Shown here: one piece after another, positions 44,675 to 53,136 of the stretch | How positions within the stretch are numbered: position 1 is the stretch's first letter | Layout of the letters: the number at the start of each line of letters is the position of its first letter | NCBI GenBank assembly: GCA_015231615.1 | Contig: JADGBE010000003.1 | Span: 62,001-126,000, forward strand | DNA: 64,000 nucleotides | Source: Desulfamplus sp. | GTDB lineage: Bacteria; Desulfobacterota; Desulfobacteria; Desulfobacterales; Desulfobacteraceae | Reading direction: 5' to 3' | Notes under the pieces: model-generated | Told to the model about the DNA's origin: nothing | What the model saw: only the letters and a program-made list of their open reading frames with translations | The model's database searches: none | Position numbers and translations under genes: made by a program

Positions 44675-46309
44675 ATGAAAAACAATATTGAATATGAATT
44701 TTGCATGAGCCAGTTCAAAATGGCAATTGTTGGCATTACAGTTCTTTTAGTGATTGTCCTTGGATGGACAGGATACCACTGCACAAAAAATCCGCACATG
44801 AGAGATTTCAGAATGGCAGCGGCAAATCAACCTATGGGACCACCAATTAATGTGAATGATAAAATGCTTCATCCTTATTGGGGTAACTGCAATAAATGTC
44901 ATATAACTACAGGTGCCGGCAAGCCAGTTTCTCAAGTAATGGCGGGTCCTCCAATATCAATAAATGACAAGATGCTGCATGATTATTGGGGTAACTGTAT
45001 GTTGTGTCATAAAGTTACAGATGGATTTCAGCCCCCTGCAAATGGAGGGGCAAATAATAACGGTGCTAATGCAAACAATGCTGCCCAGCCAGCAGCTTTT
45101 AACCAGTTTTCTCCAAAAAGTCTTGGTTTAACATTGCAGCCAGTAACAGCAGCATTGATGAGAAGCATGGGGCTTGCAAATGAAGATGGGCTTTTAATTA
45201 CAGCAGTTGACCCAAATTCTCCTGCAAGTGCGGCAGGTCTTAAAAAAGGTGATGAGATTATAAGAATTGATAAAGTCCGTCAGGAGACCCTAAACGATTT
45301 TGACAGGGCTTTAAGTGCTGCAAAAGCTGGCAGTGAAATTAAGATGACAATTTACACAGGTAAAAAACAGAGAAGTGTTTTTCTTAAACTTCCGTCTCTT
45401 AATTCAAATGGAGCAATGGCAGCAGCAGCTACAGCCCCAATGACCCAGAATCAAATTGAGACATTAGCCGAACAGTTAGGAGTCCCAAAGACAGAGCAGG
45501 CTGTTACACAGGCTCTTCAAGCACAAAAACAGGCTCAAGGTCAAAATACTCAAATTGTGGCAGCAGTTGCCCCAATGACCCAGAATCAGATAGAGACTTT
45601 AGCTGAACAGCTTGGAGTTCCAAAGACAGAGCAGGCGGTTACACAGGCTCTTCAAGCTCAAAAACAGGCTCAAGGTCAAAATACTCAAGTTGTGGCAGCA
45701 GTTGCCCCGATGACCCAGAATCAGATAGAGACTTTAGCCGAACAGCTTGGAGTTCCAAAGACAGAGCAGGCGGTTACACAAGCTCTTCAGGCACAGCAGC
45801 AGGGACAGACTCAACAGGGGCAGGGGCAACAAACTCGGGTTGTGGCAAACCTGAATTTTGGCAAAGTTGCTGTAGCCTCAACAGGACCGGGTATTGTTTA
45901 CCAGATTTCAGGACAATTTGAAAACAGCCCATATTTTGTGGTCTTTGATCCAACACAAAACAGCTATGGTGTGGTAACAAACCCAAATGTAAACGATCTT
46001 TTTGCTCAAGGGGTTCAAACCGCACAATATATGGTTGATCTGCGTGTAAGCAATGTGATTGCAGGAAGTTTTACCCAAGATGCTCTTAACGCGTTTCATG
46101 TTTTAATGGTGAATGTATATCCGGGTCTTACAGGTTCTGTAAAAGATGTCCTAAACTCTTATACGGCTGGATACTTAATACCTTTAAACGTTGCACCATA
46201 TTCAACTATGCAGCCAGCAACAATGCCATCAACACAGATTGTAAACCCCTCCCCATATCCATATTCAGGGGGAGTTAACGGAAGTGTTCAACCTCAAGTA
46301 TTATACTGA
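44675..46309 (+). CDS. mamP: MamP-like protein: membrane anchor, two magnetochromes, PDZ, triple repeat, NifX-like C-terminal domain
   Basis: Residues 15-34 form a membrane helix. Two magnetochrome motifs follow (CNKCH at 72-76, CMLCH at 108-112), each preceded by GPPI-x-x-NDKMLH-x-YWGN. A PDZ domain spans about 148-240 (LLITAVDPNSPASAAGLKKG). A 45-residue unit starting APMTQNQIETLAEQLGVPKT is repeated three times (45434-45838). Residues 389-505 resemble the NifX/NifB-type FeMo-cofactor-binding fold: GQFENSPYFVVFDP, GVQTAQYMVDLRVSNVIAG and a terminal L-x-x-Y-x-A-G-Y-L. MamP oxidises ferrous iron; here domain order is heme first, PDZ second, unlike Magnetospirillum MamP, and the last domain is additional. 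Confidence 0.78.
   Translation: MKNNIEYEFCMSQFKMAIVGITVLLVIVLGWTGYHCTKNPHMRDFRMAAANQPMGPPINVNDKMLHPYWGNCNKCHITTGAGKPVSQVMAGPPISINDKMLHDYWGNCMLCHKVTDGFQPPANGGANNNGANANNAAQPAAFNQFSPKSLGLTLQPVTAALMRSMGLANEDGLLITAVDPNSPASAAGLKKGDEIIRIDKVRQETLNDFDRALSAAKAGSEIKMTIYTGKKQRSVFLKLPSLNSNGAMAAAATAPMTQNQIETLAEQLGVPKTEQAVTQALQAQKQAQGQNTQIVAAVAPMTQNQIETLAEQLGVPKTEQAVTQALQAQKQAQGQNTQVVAAVAPMTQNQIETLAEQLGVPKTEQAVTQALQAQQQGQTQQGQGQQTRVVANLNFGKVAVASTGPGIVYQISGQFENSPYFVVFDPTQNSYGVVTNPNVNDLFAQGVQTAQYMVDLRVSNVIAGSFTQDALNAFHVLMVNVYPGLTGSVKDVLNSYTAGYLIPLNVAPYSTMQPATMPSTQIVNPSPYPYSGGVNGSVQPQVLY
45434..45838 (+). repeat. Three tandem 135-bp coding repeats
   Basis: Units begin at 45434, 45569 and 45704 and encode APMTQNQIETLAEQLGVPKT plus a Gln/Ala-rich stretch. 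They are nearly identical at DNA level, implying recent expansion or gene conversion, and form a linker between the PDZ and the NifX-like domain. Confidence 0.9.
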
Positions 46310-46339
46310 TGAATCAAGATATTAAAGGACTTTAGGCTT

Positions 46340-48307
46340 ATGAATAAGACATTAACTATTCTTGCTCCAATATCAGTGCTTGTATTTATAGTGATACTTG
46401 CAGTCATGTATGGGTGGGTTGGCACTATGGATACAACTATGGGAGGAGAGACACCTGAAAGACCAGAGTTAAACACTGCTGCCAACCAGACACAACTTAT
46501 CAATAATCCAACCTTTCCAGCAGGAGTTGGCAATGGTCAGATTCAGCTTATAAACAAACCAACTTTTCCAGCAGGAGTTGGCAATGGTCAGATTCAGCTT
46601 ATAAACAAGCCAACCTTTCCAGCAGGAGTTGGGAACGGTCAGATTCAACTTATAAACAAGCCAACATTTCCAGCAGGAGTTGGCAACGGTCAGATTCAGC
46701 TCATTAACCAGATAGTTCAGGGTTCGCCATATCTTGGAATGGGATTGGCTGACGTTCCAGCAGCTTTATCACAGGAGTTGAATCTAAAGGCTGGGGTTGG
46801 CGTTTATGTGAAAAGCGTTACAGTCGCTTCACCTGCAGAAAAGGCAGGAGTAAAGAGTGGTGATGTAATATTAAAATTTGATGGTAAAAATGCCGCAACC
46901 CACCAACAGATTGGTGAAATCTTAAAAACAAAAAAAGCAGGGAGTGTTATTAAGATCGTTATAAACAGGAATGGAAAGAAAAAATCATTTCATATAAAAC
47001 TTGAAAATGCCCCAAATCTTCCAAATACAGCATTTTCATCTCCAAATAATAGTCAAGCCCAACAGAGCGGTAGGCAACAAAATAATGTTCAAGCTCAACA
47101 AAATGGTTCAACACAACAAAACAGCCCTAAAAATCCTTTTGAACCACCACCTGCAACTTCTAAAATATGGATGGGGGCTGATATTCAAGATATTGATGCG
47201 GTTATGCAGCTTCAATTTTCCCTTCCTGACACAAGAGGCGTTATTGTAAGCCATGTGAGTGCAAACTCTCCAGCCATGACATCAGGTCTTGAAACTGGTG
47301 ATGTTATAAGAAGATTTAATGACACCAGAATCAGAGACGTTAATCAATTTCAATCTCTGATTTTAAAAAGCCAGCCCGGCAATCAGATACAGCTTACGGT
47401 TTTGAGAAAAGGCTCACAAATAACACTTCCTCTTCTGCTTGGAGAACAGACTCCAACACCTGAAAAGCCCCCTTTTCTTGGTCCGGCTGATATTGCAATT
47501 GAAGGAACATGGATTGGCATGGATGTTGGTGAGTTGACAGGCAATGGGGCAGCAGACCTTGGACTGCCTGCTGGAACAAAAGGAATATTGGTTAATGATG
47601 TTGAAAGCCCGCCTGCAACTATGCTTGGATTTACAACAGGCGATGTTATTGTTGCTGTGAACGGTCAGCCAACTCCTGATATGAAAAATTTTGAGACAGC
47701 TACCCAAAAACAGACCAGTGCGGTTGTTGATGTTATCAGAGGGAACAAGCATCTTTTTATAAGTGTTCCACCTCCGGGTTTTACACAGCAAGGAACAAAA
47801 ATAAATCAAGCTATTGATAATAAGATAAAACAGGTTGCAATGACACAGCAAGTTCCACAGCCTCAGCAGACTATTCAGCCTTGCCCATCTGTGCAGACAC
47901 AAAACCAGCAGACTTTTCAGCCATGTCCGATTCAGCAACCTCAGACACAACAGGGAGTTCAACAACAGCCAAACATAAAGTCAGCGACTCAGCGTTTTGG
48001 AATATTTGCATCAAATCCAGATTTGAACAGCACTGTCTATGGAAACAGATTCCAGACTCCATATTTGATTATGGTGGATTTGAGCAATAATTCTTTTGCA
48101 GTAATTGATCCTTCAAATATTGGGAATATAGCTGATACATTCAGCAGCAACAACCTGTCAGCTCTTGTTTGCAGTGATATTTCCCAGCAGGCAGCGTCAG
48201 ACCTTTCAGCAAAAGGGGTAACCATTTACGCTGGTGTTGTTGGAACTCCAAACAGGGCAATTGACTCATATCAGTCAGGATCGCTAACACCAGTGAAAGG
48301 TTTATAG
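46340..48307 (+). CDS. Triple-PDZ magnetosome protein (MamE C-terminal-like) with NifX-like end domain
   Basis: A membrane helix (9-29) is followed by a 17-residue unit (QLINKPTFPAGVGNGQI) repeated four times (46493-46696). Three PDZ domains come next, at about 130-222, 270-370 and 385-480 (VASPAEKAGVKSGDVI; NSPAMTSGLETGDVI; a diverged third with LGFTTGDVIVAVNG). A Gln/Pro linker leads to a C-terminal domain (about 551-655: FGIFASNPDLNSTVYG, YLIMVDLSNNSFAVID, LVCSDISQQAASDL, GVTIYAGV) with the same NifX-like pattern as its upstream neighbour. There is no protease domain and no CxxCH. The layout matches a MamE split into protease and PDZ genes; PDZ arrays there recruit partners. Confidence 0.72.
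   Translation: MNKTLTILAPISVLVFIVILAVMYGWVGTMDTTMGGETPERPELNTAANQTQLINNPTFPAGVGNGQIQLINKPTFPAGVGNGQIQLINKPTFPAGVGNGQIQLINKPTFPAGVGNGQIQLINQIVQGSPYLGMGLADVPAALSQELNLKAGVGVYVKSVTVASPAEKAGVKSGDVILKFDGKNAATHQQIGEILKTKKAGSVIKIVINRNGKKKSFHIKLENAPNLPNTAFSSPNNSQAQQSGRQQNNVQAQQNGSTQQNSPKNPFEPPPATSKIWMGADIQDIDAVMQLQFSLPDTRGVIVSHVSANSPAMTSGLETGDVIRRFNDTRIRDVNQFQSLILKSQPGNQIQLTVLRKGSQITLPLLLGEQTPTPEKPPFLGPADIAIEGTWIGMDVGELTGNGAADLGLPAGTKGILVNDVESPPATMLGFTTGDVIVAVNGQPTPDMKNFETATQKQTSAVVDVIRGNKHLFISVPPPGFTQQGTKINQAIDNKIKQVAMTQQVPQPQQTIQPCPSVQTQNQQTFQPCPIQQPQTQQGVQQQPNIKSATQRFGIFASNPDLNSTVYGNRFQTPYLIMVDLSNNSFAVIDPSNIGNIADTFSSNNLSALVCSDISQQAASDLSAKGVTIYAGVVGTPNRAIDSYQSGSLTPVKGL
46493..46696 (+). repeat. Four tandem 51-bp coding repeats
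   Basis: Units start at 46493, 46544, 46595 and 46646, with a partial fifth, each encoding QLIN(N/K)PTFPAGVGNGQI. Sequence identity between copies is very high. They form a spacer between the membrane anchor and the first PDZ domain. Confidence 0.9.
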
Positions 48308-48319
48308 AGTAGCTAAATA

Positions 48320-50338
48320 ATGAAAAAACTGATAATCATCACACTAACAATAATCTCAGCCTTTTTTGCACAGATGCTTGAAGGCAGCCTAAGCAAGAGT
48401 TGGGCTTACACAGGCGATGCCATGCTTCTCAATCTTCAAGAGAGCATAAGTCAGGCAGTTGCAAAGATTCGTCCATCTGTTGTAAGCGTAAGGGCACAGA
48501 AAAAACAGCAGGCATCAGGGGGAGGTCAGAACGATTTTGTCTGGTTTGAGAGTATCGGTTCAGGATTTATTGTTGACAGCAGAGGATATATTTTAACCAA
48601 CCGCCACGTTGTAAACGATTCTCAAAATATTGAAATATCTTTATGGCGTTCTAACAATAATATATTTCCTGCAAAAATAGTTGATGAGGATCACGCTCTT
48701 GATCTTGCTCTTTTAAAAATAGAGATCAATCAGAGTTTGCAAGCTGCCCAAGTTCTTTCAGCACCTCAAAGTTTTCCAGCAGCAGAGCTTGGAAATTCCG
48801 AGTCAGTAAAAACTGGTAACTATCTGATATGTATTGGAAGTCCGTTCGGGTTCAGCCACACAGTAACTATGGGTATTGTCAGCGACCTTCACAGAGAGAT
48901 GGTGATTGATGGTGTTACATACAAGGATATGATTCAGACAGATGCTGTTATAAATGAAGGAAACAGCGGAGGTCCTATAATTGATATTTATGGCAGAGTT
49001 GTTGGCGTTGGAACAGCAATATACGCACCAGAGGGAACTTACAGGGGTATTGGGTTTGCAATTCCCATAAACAGAACCAAACATTTTTTCTCAAGGGTAA
49101 CAGGGGCGATAATCACAGCAGCAGCAACAACACAGACTACAGCCAATCCACAGCCGACCCAGCCTAAAGAGCCTGTGAATCTTAACAAAAAGATGCCAAA
49201 TGACGCAATTCATCAAAAATTTTCAGACTGCACAACATGCCACACCATAACCCAAAAGATGGTGGTAAGCATGAAGACCCCTATGCCTCACCCGCCTGTT
49301 GGCTCTTGTGATGTTTGCCATATTCTCACAAACGATCCTGTTACACAGGGACCTGTGCCTGTGGCATCAACGTTTCCAATTACTGGTGTAGATACACCGT
49401 TGGTCTCCCCTCTTGTTCCGATAGCTGGCGGCGGCTTGATGAATCAATCTTTTAACAACTCTATCAATCAATCTGTTAATCAATTAGCTGATGTGCCAAA
49501 GGCTGCTTTTTCAACTCTTAACGAAACATTTTCAGTTCTGTTTACCACAATTATTCTTAAATTGGGGCTTATGACCTTTGTTGCCTCAATTATCTTTTCA
49601 ATGTTAGGACTTGGGGGCGGTTTTGTATATGTTCCACTTTTATTATCATGCGGCATTGATTTTTATACAGCAGCCTCAACAAGTTTAATGATGATAACTC
49701 TATCACAAATGTCAGCACTTTACACTTTTTCTAAATCAGGTCTTGTTGATTTAAAGCTTGCATTGGTGCTTGAACCACCAACTATGGTTGGGGCGTTTAT
49801 AGGTGGTATGGTTGCCCACCACTTTAATGTTGATGCCCTTTCAATTATGTTTTCATGCACCTTGTTTATTGCAAGTTATACAATGATGCAAGAATCCTAT
49901 ATAAAAAACAGAGATGGAAGCAGTATATCAATAAGCCCTTTTAAATGGCAGCATGATTTTAAAGGACGTAGTGTAAACATTGACCTTGGTTTCACTATTC
50001 CAGTTACTCTTATCACAGGTTTTTTTGGTGGTTTGCTTGGTCTTGCAGCAAGCTGGATAAAGATACCAATTATGGTTTTAATGTTAAATATTCCAATGAA
50101 AATTGCAATTGCAACCGCATCTTTGATGGTTCCGCTTACCGCCTTATCAGGCTTTTTAGGTCATAGCCTTGCTGGAAACTTTGACATCAGACTTGCAATA
50201 ACTCTCTCTGCAATAACTGTTGTGGGTGCCCAGATTGGTTCAAGAATATCCAGCGGCACACAAAGCCATCTTCTCAGGTTTATATTTGCATTTGTTCTAA
50301 GTGTAGTTGGGGTATGGATGATTTTAAGGGTTTTTTAA
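48320..50338 (+). CDS. mamEO: MamEO-like protein: HtrA-type protease, two magnetochromes and a TauE-like transporter domain
   Basis: After a signal-anchor (1-25), a trypsin-like HtrA protease (35-260) has an intact triad: His96 in LTNRHVV, Asp128 in ALDLALLK, Ser216 in GNSGGP. Two magnetochrome motifs follow, CTTCH (304-308) and CDVCH (330-334, after PHPPVGS). Residues about 385-672 form a TauE/SafE-like membrane domain (LGLGGGFVYVPLLL; LLGLAASWIKIPIMV). Magnetospirillum MamO has protease plus TauE without hemes and a broken triad, and MamE has protease plus hemes without TauE, so this protein combines both. It should be the active magnetosome protease here. It starts 13 bases after the triple-PDZ gene. 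Confidence 0.85.
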   Translation: MKKLIIITLTIISAFFAQMLEGSLSKSWAYTGDAMLLNLQESISQAVAKIRPSVVSVRAQKKQQASGGGQNDFVWFESIGSGFIVDSRGYILTNRHVVNDSQNIEISLWRSNNNIFPAKIVDEDHALDLALLKIEINQSLQAAQVLSAPQSFPAAELGNSESVKTGNYLICIGSPFGFSHTVTMGIVSDLHREMVIDGVTYKDMIQTDAVINEGNSGGPIIDIYGRVVGVGTAIYAPEGTYRGIGFAIPINRTKHFFSRVTGAIITAAATTQTTANPQPTQPKEPVNLNKKMPNDAIHQKFSDCTTCHTITQKMVVSMKTPMPHPPVGSCDVCHILTNDPVTQGPVPVASTFPITGVDTPLVSPLVPIAGGGLMNQSFNNSINQSVNQLADVPKAAFSTLNETFSVLFTTIILKLGLMTFVASIIFSMLGLGGGFVYVPLLLSCGIDFYTAASTSLMMITLSQMSALYTFSKSGLVDLKLALVLEPPTMVGAFIGGMVAHHFNVDALSIMFSCTLFIASYTMMQESYIKNRDGSSISISPFKWQHDFKGRSVNIDLGFTIPVTLITGFFGGLLGLAASWIKIPIMVLMLNIPMKIAIATASLMVPLTALSGFLGHSLAGNFDIRLAITLSAITVVGAQIGSRISSGTQSHLLRFIFAFVLSVVGVWMILRVF

Positions 50339-50359
50339 TTTGAAGGTAATCTAAAAGCC

Positions 50360-51322
50360 ATGAAAAAAAATAGAAATTTTCAGATAAACAACATGATATG
50401 GGTATCGGCTATTATCGCTATCCTTGTTATTGGAGCTGTATGGACAAATGCTGACTTTATGTTGAATCGATCAGTTGGTGGAAATCAAAATCTGAATCCT
50501 GCTTTGCTGAATCAGAATACAGGGGCATCTCCTATGATCAACAATGGTGCTTTAATGAATTCTCCTAATGCTATGAATAGCACAAACAATCAAATGCAAT
50601 CCATGACATCTTTAGGAAACAGTGGTGCTTCGACAACAACGGCACTTATGGTTCAGGAGGGAATCAGCCATGTAGTCTCCATGATTAAACCATCAGTTGT
50701 TGGAGTCTCTCGTCCAAGAGCTTCCCAGCAGAGTAATGCAACCCAAGCACCAGCATATAATGGCGGACTCTCTTATATTCCATCTTTTAAATCTGGTTCA
50801 CGTTCAGAGGGTTCTGGTGTAATTATTGATCCACGAGGATATATTTTGACCACATTTCAGACCGTAGGCACAGATACAGTGGTCAATGTAAAGCTCTTTT
50901 CAGGAAAAGAGCAGAGTTATCAGGCTGATGTTGTTGCTTTGGATAAAGCAACTGATCTTGTGGTTTTAAAATTGAGGGCACAGGGCGTATTTCCTGCGGT
51001 TGTGCTTGGAAACTCAAATCTTGTTGAGGTTGGTGATATTGTTTTTGCAATTGGCAGTCCATTTGGATTCTCTCAAACCGTAACAATGGGGATTGTGAGC
51101 AGCCACAACAGAAATCTAAGTATTAACGGTGTAAGATACCCTGATATGATCCAGACCGATGCCGCCATAAATCAGGGCAATGATGGCGGTCCTCTTGTGA
51201 ATATTAAGGGTGAAGTTATTGGAATAAACATGGCAACTTTTATGCCTGACAATCAGTATGCGGGCATTGGTTTTGCCATTCCGATTAACGATATTGTAAA
51301 TTTTATCAACAGCAATATATAG
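50360..51322 (+). CDS. MamE/MamO-type HtrA pseudoprotease
   Basis: A membrane helix (13-29), an Asn/Met/Ser-rich linker (35-95) and then an HtrA-type domain to the end. It aligns closely with the protease of the preceding gene, for instance IGSPFGFSQTVTMGIVS and DMIQTDAAIN. Two triad residues are lost: the His position is Gln167 (ILTTFQTVG) and the Ser position is Asp275 (GNDGGP); Asp199 (ATDLVVLK) remains. It therefore cannot act as a serine protease. In Magnetospirillum the MamO protease is likewise inactive and works through metal binding and by activating MamE; the pair here repeats that logic with a different set of lost residues. Confidence 0.82.
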   Translation: MKKNRNFQINNMIWVSAIIAILVIGAVWTNADFMLNRSVGGNQNLNPALLNQNTGASPMINNGALMNSPNAMNSTNNQMQSMTSLGNSGASTTTALMVQEGISHVVSMIKPSVVGVSRPRASQQSNATQAPAYNGGLSYIPSFKSGSRSEGSGVIIDPRGYILTTFQTVGTDTVVNVKLFSGKEQSYQADVVALDKATDLVVLKLRAQGVFPAVVLGNSNLVEVGDIVFAIGSPFGFSQTVTMGIVSSHNRNLSINGVRYPDMIQTDAAINQGNDGGPLVNIKGEVIGINMATFMPDNQYAGIGFAIPINDIVNFINSNI

Positions 51323-51344
51323 TTTTTTAAAGGGATAATTGACA

Positions 51345-51455
51345 ATGGAGATTTCACTTAAAATGGTTGTTGCAGCCCTGTTTTTGGCAATGCTTGTTTT
51401 TGGAGCAGTTACAGGGGAATTTGTTGAGACATGGCAAAATGGGGCCACCCTTTGA
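51345..51455 (+). CDS. Small single-helix membrane peptide
   Basis: A 36-residue frame starts at ATG 51345, 23 bases after the pseudoprotease stop, with AAAGGGAT ahead. It reads MEISLKMVVAALFLAMLVFG, then a polar end (GEFVETWQNGATL). One membrane helix fills most of it. Small peptides of this type are common in magnetosome operons, but I cannot name it. Confidence 0.5.
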   Translation: MEISLKMVVAALFLAMLVFGAVTGEFVETWQNGATL

Positions 51456-51535
51456 ACGTCATGTATTGGGTTAGGGTAACCCTTAAATTAAAAGAATAAA
51501 ATAAAGTGTATCACTTCAACTTAAAAAATAGCATA

Positions 51536-51566
51536 GATTTGACAACTTTTTAAAAGTTGTCAAATC
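51536..51566. promoter_or_regulatory. 31-bp palindrome, second copy, upstream of the candidate selenoprotein gene
   Basis: A perfect 15-bp inverted repeat around one base (arm GATTTGACAACTTTT) ends 24 bases before the ATG at 51591. It shares its 14-base arms with the palindrome upstream of mamQ (41963-41993). Confidence 0.65.
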
Positions 51567-51590
51567 CTAAACTGTAAGGAGAGATCTCAA

Positions 51591-52193
51591 ATGCTTGAAG
51601 ATTATTTGGATATTAATTTTAAGAAATTTGCATGGTTTGCAGGTTTGGTTATGGTGGTTGCGGTTTTGACCACGATGCTCTACTGGCTGATTTTTGGATT
51701 TGACTCATGGAATAAAAATGTTCAGATTGCATCAGATTTGATGCTTGCAGCAGTTGGTTGACCGCCCCCAGCAGGCCAGACCGGAGGTCAGGCAGGAGGA
51801 ACAGGAGTAGTAGATGCAGCAACAGTTATGCCATATCAACAACCAATGCAATTTCAGCAACAAACACAACCGTATCAGCAAATGCAGATGCAGCCCTACC
51901 AGCAGATGCAGACACAACCTTATCAGCAACAGGTTGTTCAGCCTCAACTGTTCTCAAATGGTATATCAGCACAAACTAACGGGACATCAGGGCAGTATGT
52001 ATGCCCTGTTCATGGAGCTGTTGGACTTCCACAGTTTAACGCTGCTGGCTCGCCTGTTTGTCCTTTAGGAGATCAGATTATGCAGTTTCACAGCACAGGG
52101 GCAAATAGTAATTTGGCACTTGCTGCCGGTGGCTGACCGCCTCCTGGAGGCCAAGCTGGAGGCATGGCAGGAAACAATAGAACATTTTTTTAA
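51591..52193 (+). CDS. Candidate selenoprotein with two in-frame UGA codons, magnetosome operon
   Basis: From ATG 51591 (TAAGGAGAG ahead) the frame runs 200 codons to TAA 52191-52193, interrupted only by UGA at codons 57 (51759-51761) and 182 (52134-52136). Residues 1-56 hold one membrane helix (about 15-36). Both UGAs have the same surroundings: LAAVG-UGA-PPPAGQTGG and LAAGG-UGA-PPPGGQAGG. Between them lie a Pro/Tyr/Gln/Met repeat (PYQQMQ) and a CPVHGAVGLPQFN ... PVCPLGD segment that could bind metal. If UGA were stop, the gene would end at residue 56 and the conserved context would be unexplained. Reading UGA as selenocysteine gives one periplasmic or lumenal protein. Sec insertion is inferred, not shown. 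Confidence 0.65.
51759..51790 (+). other. Possible SECIS-like hairpin at the first UGA
   Basis: TGACCGCC (51759-51766, starting with the UGA itself) can pair with GGAGGTCA (51783-51790), with one mismatch and a 16-nt loop. Bacterial SECIS hairpins lie immediately downstream of the Sec codon. The structure is by eye only. Confidence 0.35.
52134..52167 (+). other. Possible SECIS-like hairpin at the second UGA
   Basis: Just after the UGA, GCCTCC (52139-52144) pairs with GGAGGC (52158-52163) around a 13-nt loop, and the flanking CC can pair with GG after a 2-nt bulge. An alternative tighter hairpin uses GGAGGC at 52146. Predicted by eye only. Confidence 0.35.
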
Positions 52194-52284
52194 CCTGATC
52201 TTACTTTATTTTTAAGAACTTATATCAGGGCAACTTAGCATTTTAATTTTTATAAGAGCAATTATTTAAGGAAGAGTGTTTGAT

Positions 52285-53136
52285 ATGATTCTTTCTAAAA
52301 CCAGACAACTGATGCAGCTTGCAAGCACAATACTCTCAAATAGCTATGTGAGTGTATTAGGCACAAAAAACATAGCCACAGGTCCACTTAAAGGTATATG
52401 TGTCCCTTTTCTGAACTGTTACGCATGTCCTTCAGCAATCTTTTCATGCCCTATTGGGACATTGCAGCATTTTATGACCATTCGTGTAATCCCCTATTAC
52501 CTGATTGGATTTATTGCTCTTGTGGGACTTAGCGTAGGCAGAATGGCTTGTGGGTGGCTATGTCCGTTTGGGTTTATTCAGGATATTATCTACAAAATCC
52601 CTTCACCTAAACTTAAAATACCAAGATACTTCAAATATTTTAAATATGTGGTGCTATTGTTGCTGGTTATAATTCTTCCCTACTTAACAGCAGAAACTGT
52701 ATTTTCAAAAGTTTGTCCCGCAGGCACACTTACTGCTGGAATTCCATGGGCATTGTGGAATCCTATAAATCCACAAACTGGACAGCATGTTTTTCCAACT
52801 GGTATAGGGATTATGTTTTTTGTCTCTTTAACGGTTATGATCGTGTTTCTAATATTTTTTGTCTTAACAAAAAGACCTTTTTGCAGAGTTGCCTGTCCAA
52901 TGGGGGCTATTCTTGCCCTTTTTAACAAATACAGTATGGTTCGGCTTGAAGTGAGTAAAGGGTGTGATGGCTGCAATATCTGTCAAGATATTTGTCCTGT
53001 TGATATAAATGTTTCCATAGATGGAAATTCAGGAGAGTGTATCCGCTGCCTTGAATGCACAAGGTGCAATCATGTCAAGGTATCCACACCATTTCCATTG
53101 GATAGAAAATGGAGTTATTATAAAAATGATAGATGA
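52285..53136 (+). CDS. NapH/CcoG-like membrane polyferredoxin of the magnetosome operon
   Basis: Four to five membrane helices carry the NapH-type cysteine motifs CGWLCPFGFIQDI and FCRVACPMGAI. An earlier NCYACPSAIFSCPIG motif and KVCPAGT add further cysteines. The C-terminus holds two [4Fe-4S] motifs, CDGCNICQDICPVD and CIRCLECTRC. I start it at ATG 52285, ten bases after AAGGAAG; a GTG at 52276 is too close to that site. It probably passes electrons across the membrane to the periplasmic or lumenal heme proteins encoded around it. Ferredoxin-type Mad proteins (I recall Mad6) fit, but the orthology is not certain. Confidence 0.78.
   Translation: MILSKTRQLMQLASTILSNSYVSVLGTKNIATGPLKGICVPFLNCYACPSAIFSCPIGTLQHFMTIRVIPYYLIGFIALVGLSVGRMACGWLCPFGFIQDIIYKIPSPKLKIPRYFKYFKYVVLLLLVIILPYLTAETVFSKVCPAGTLTAGIPWALWNPINPQTGQHVFPTGIGIMFFVSLTVMIVFLIFFVLTKRPFCRVACPMGAILALFNKYSMVRLEVSKGCDGCNICQDICPVDINVSIDGNSGECIRCLECTRCNHVKVSTPFPLDRKWSYYKNDR

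Noticed and set aside
46288-46309. TGA TGA at the end of the MamP-like gene as another Sec site
   Set aside because: Context is L-Y-stop-stop with no G-x-P-P motif and no conserved continuation; an ordinary double stop.
51828-52136. Independent gene starting at ATG 51828
   Set aside because: It lies in the same frame as the gene starting at 51591 and has no properly spaced ribosome site; UGA readthrough explains the frame better.
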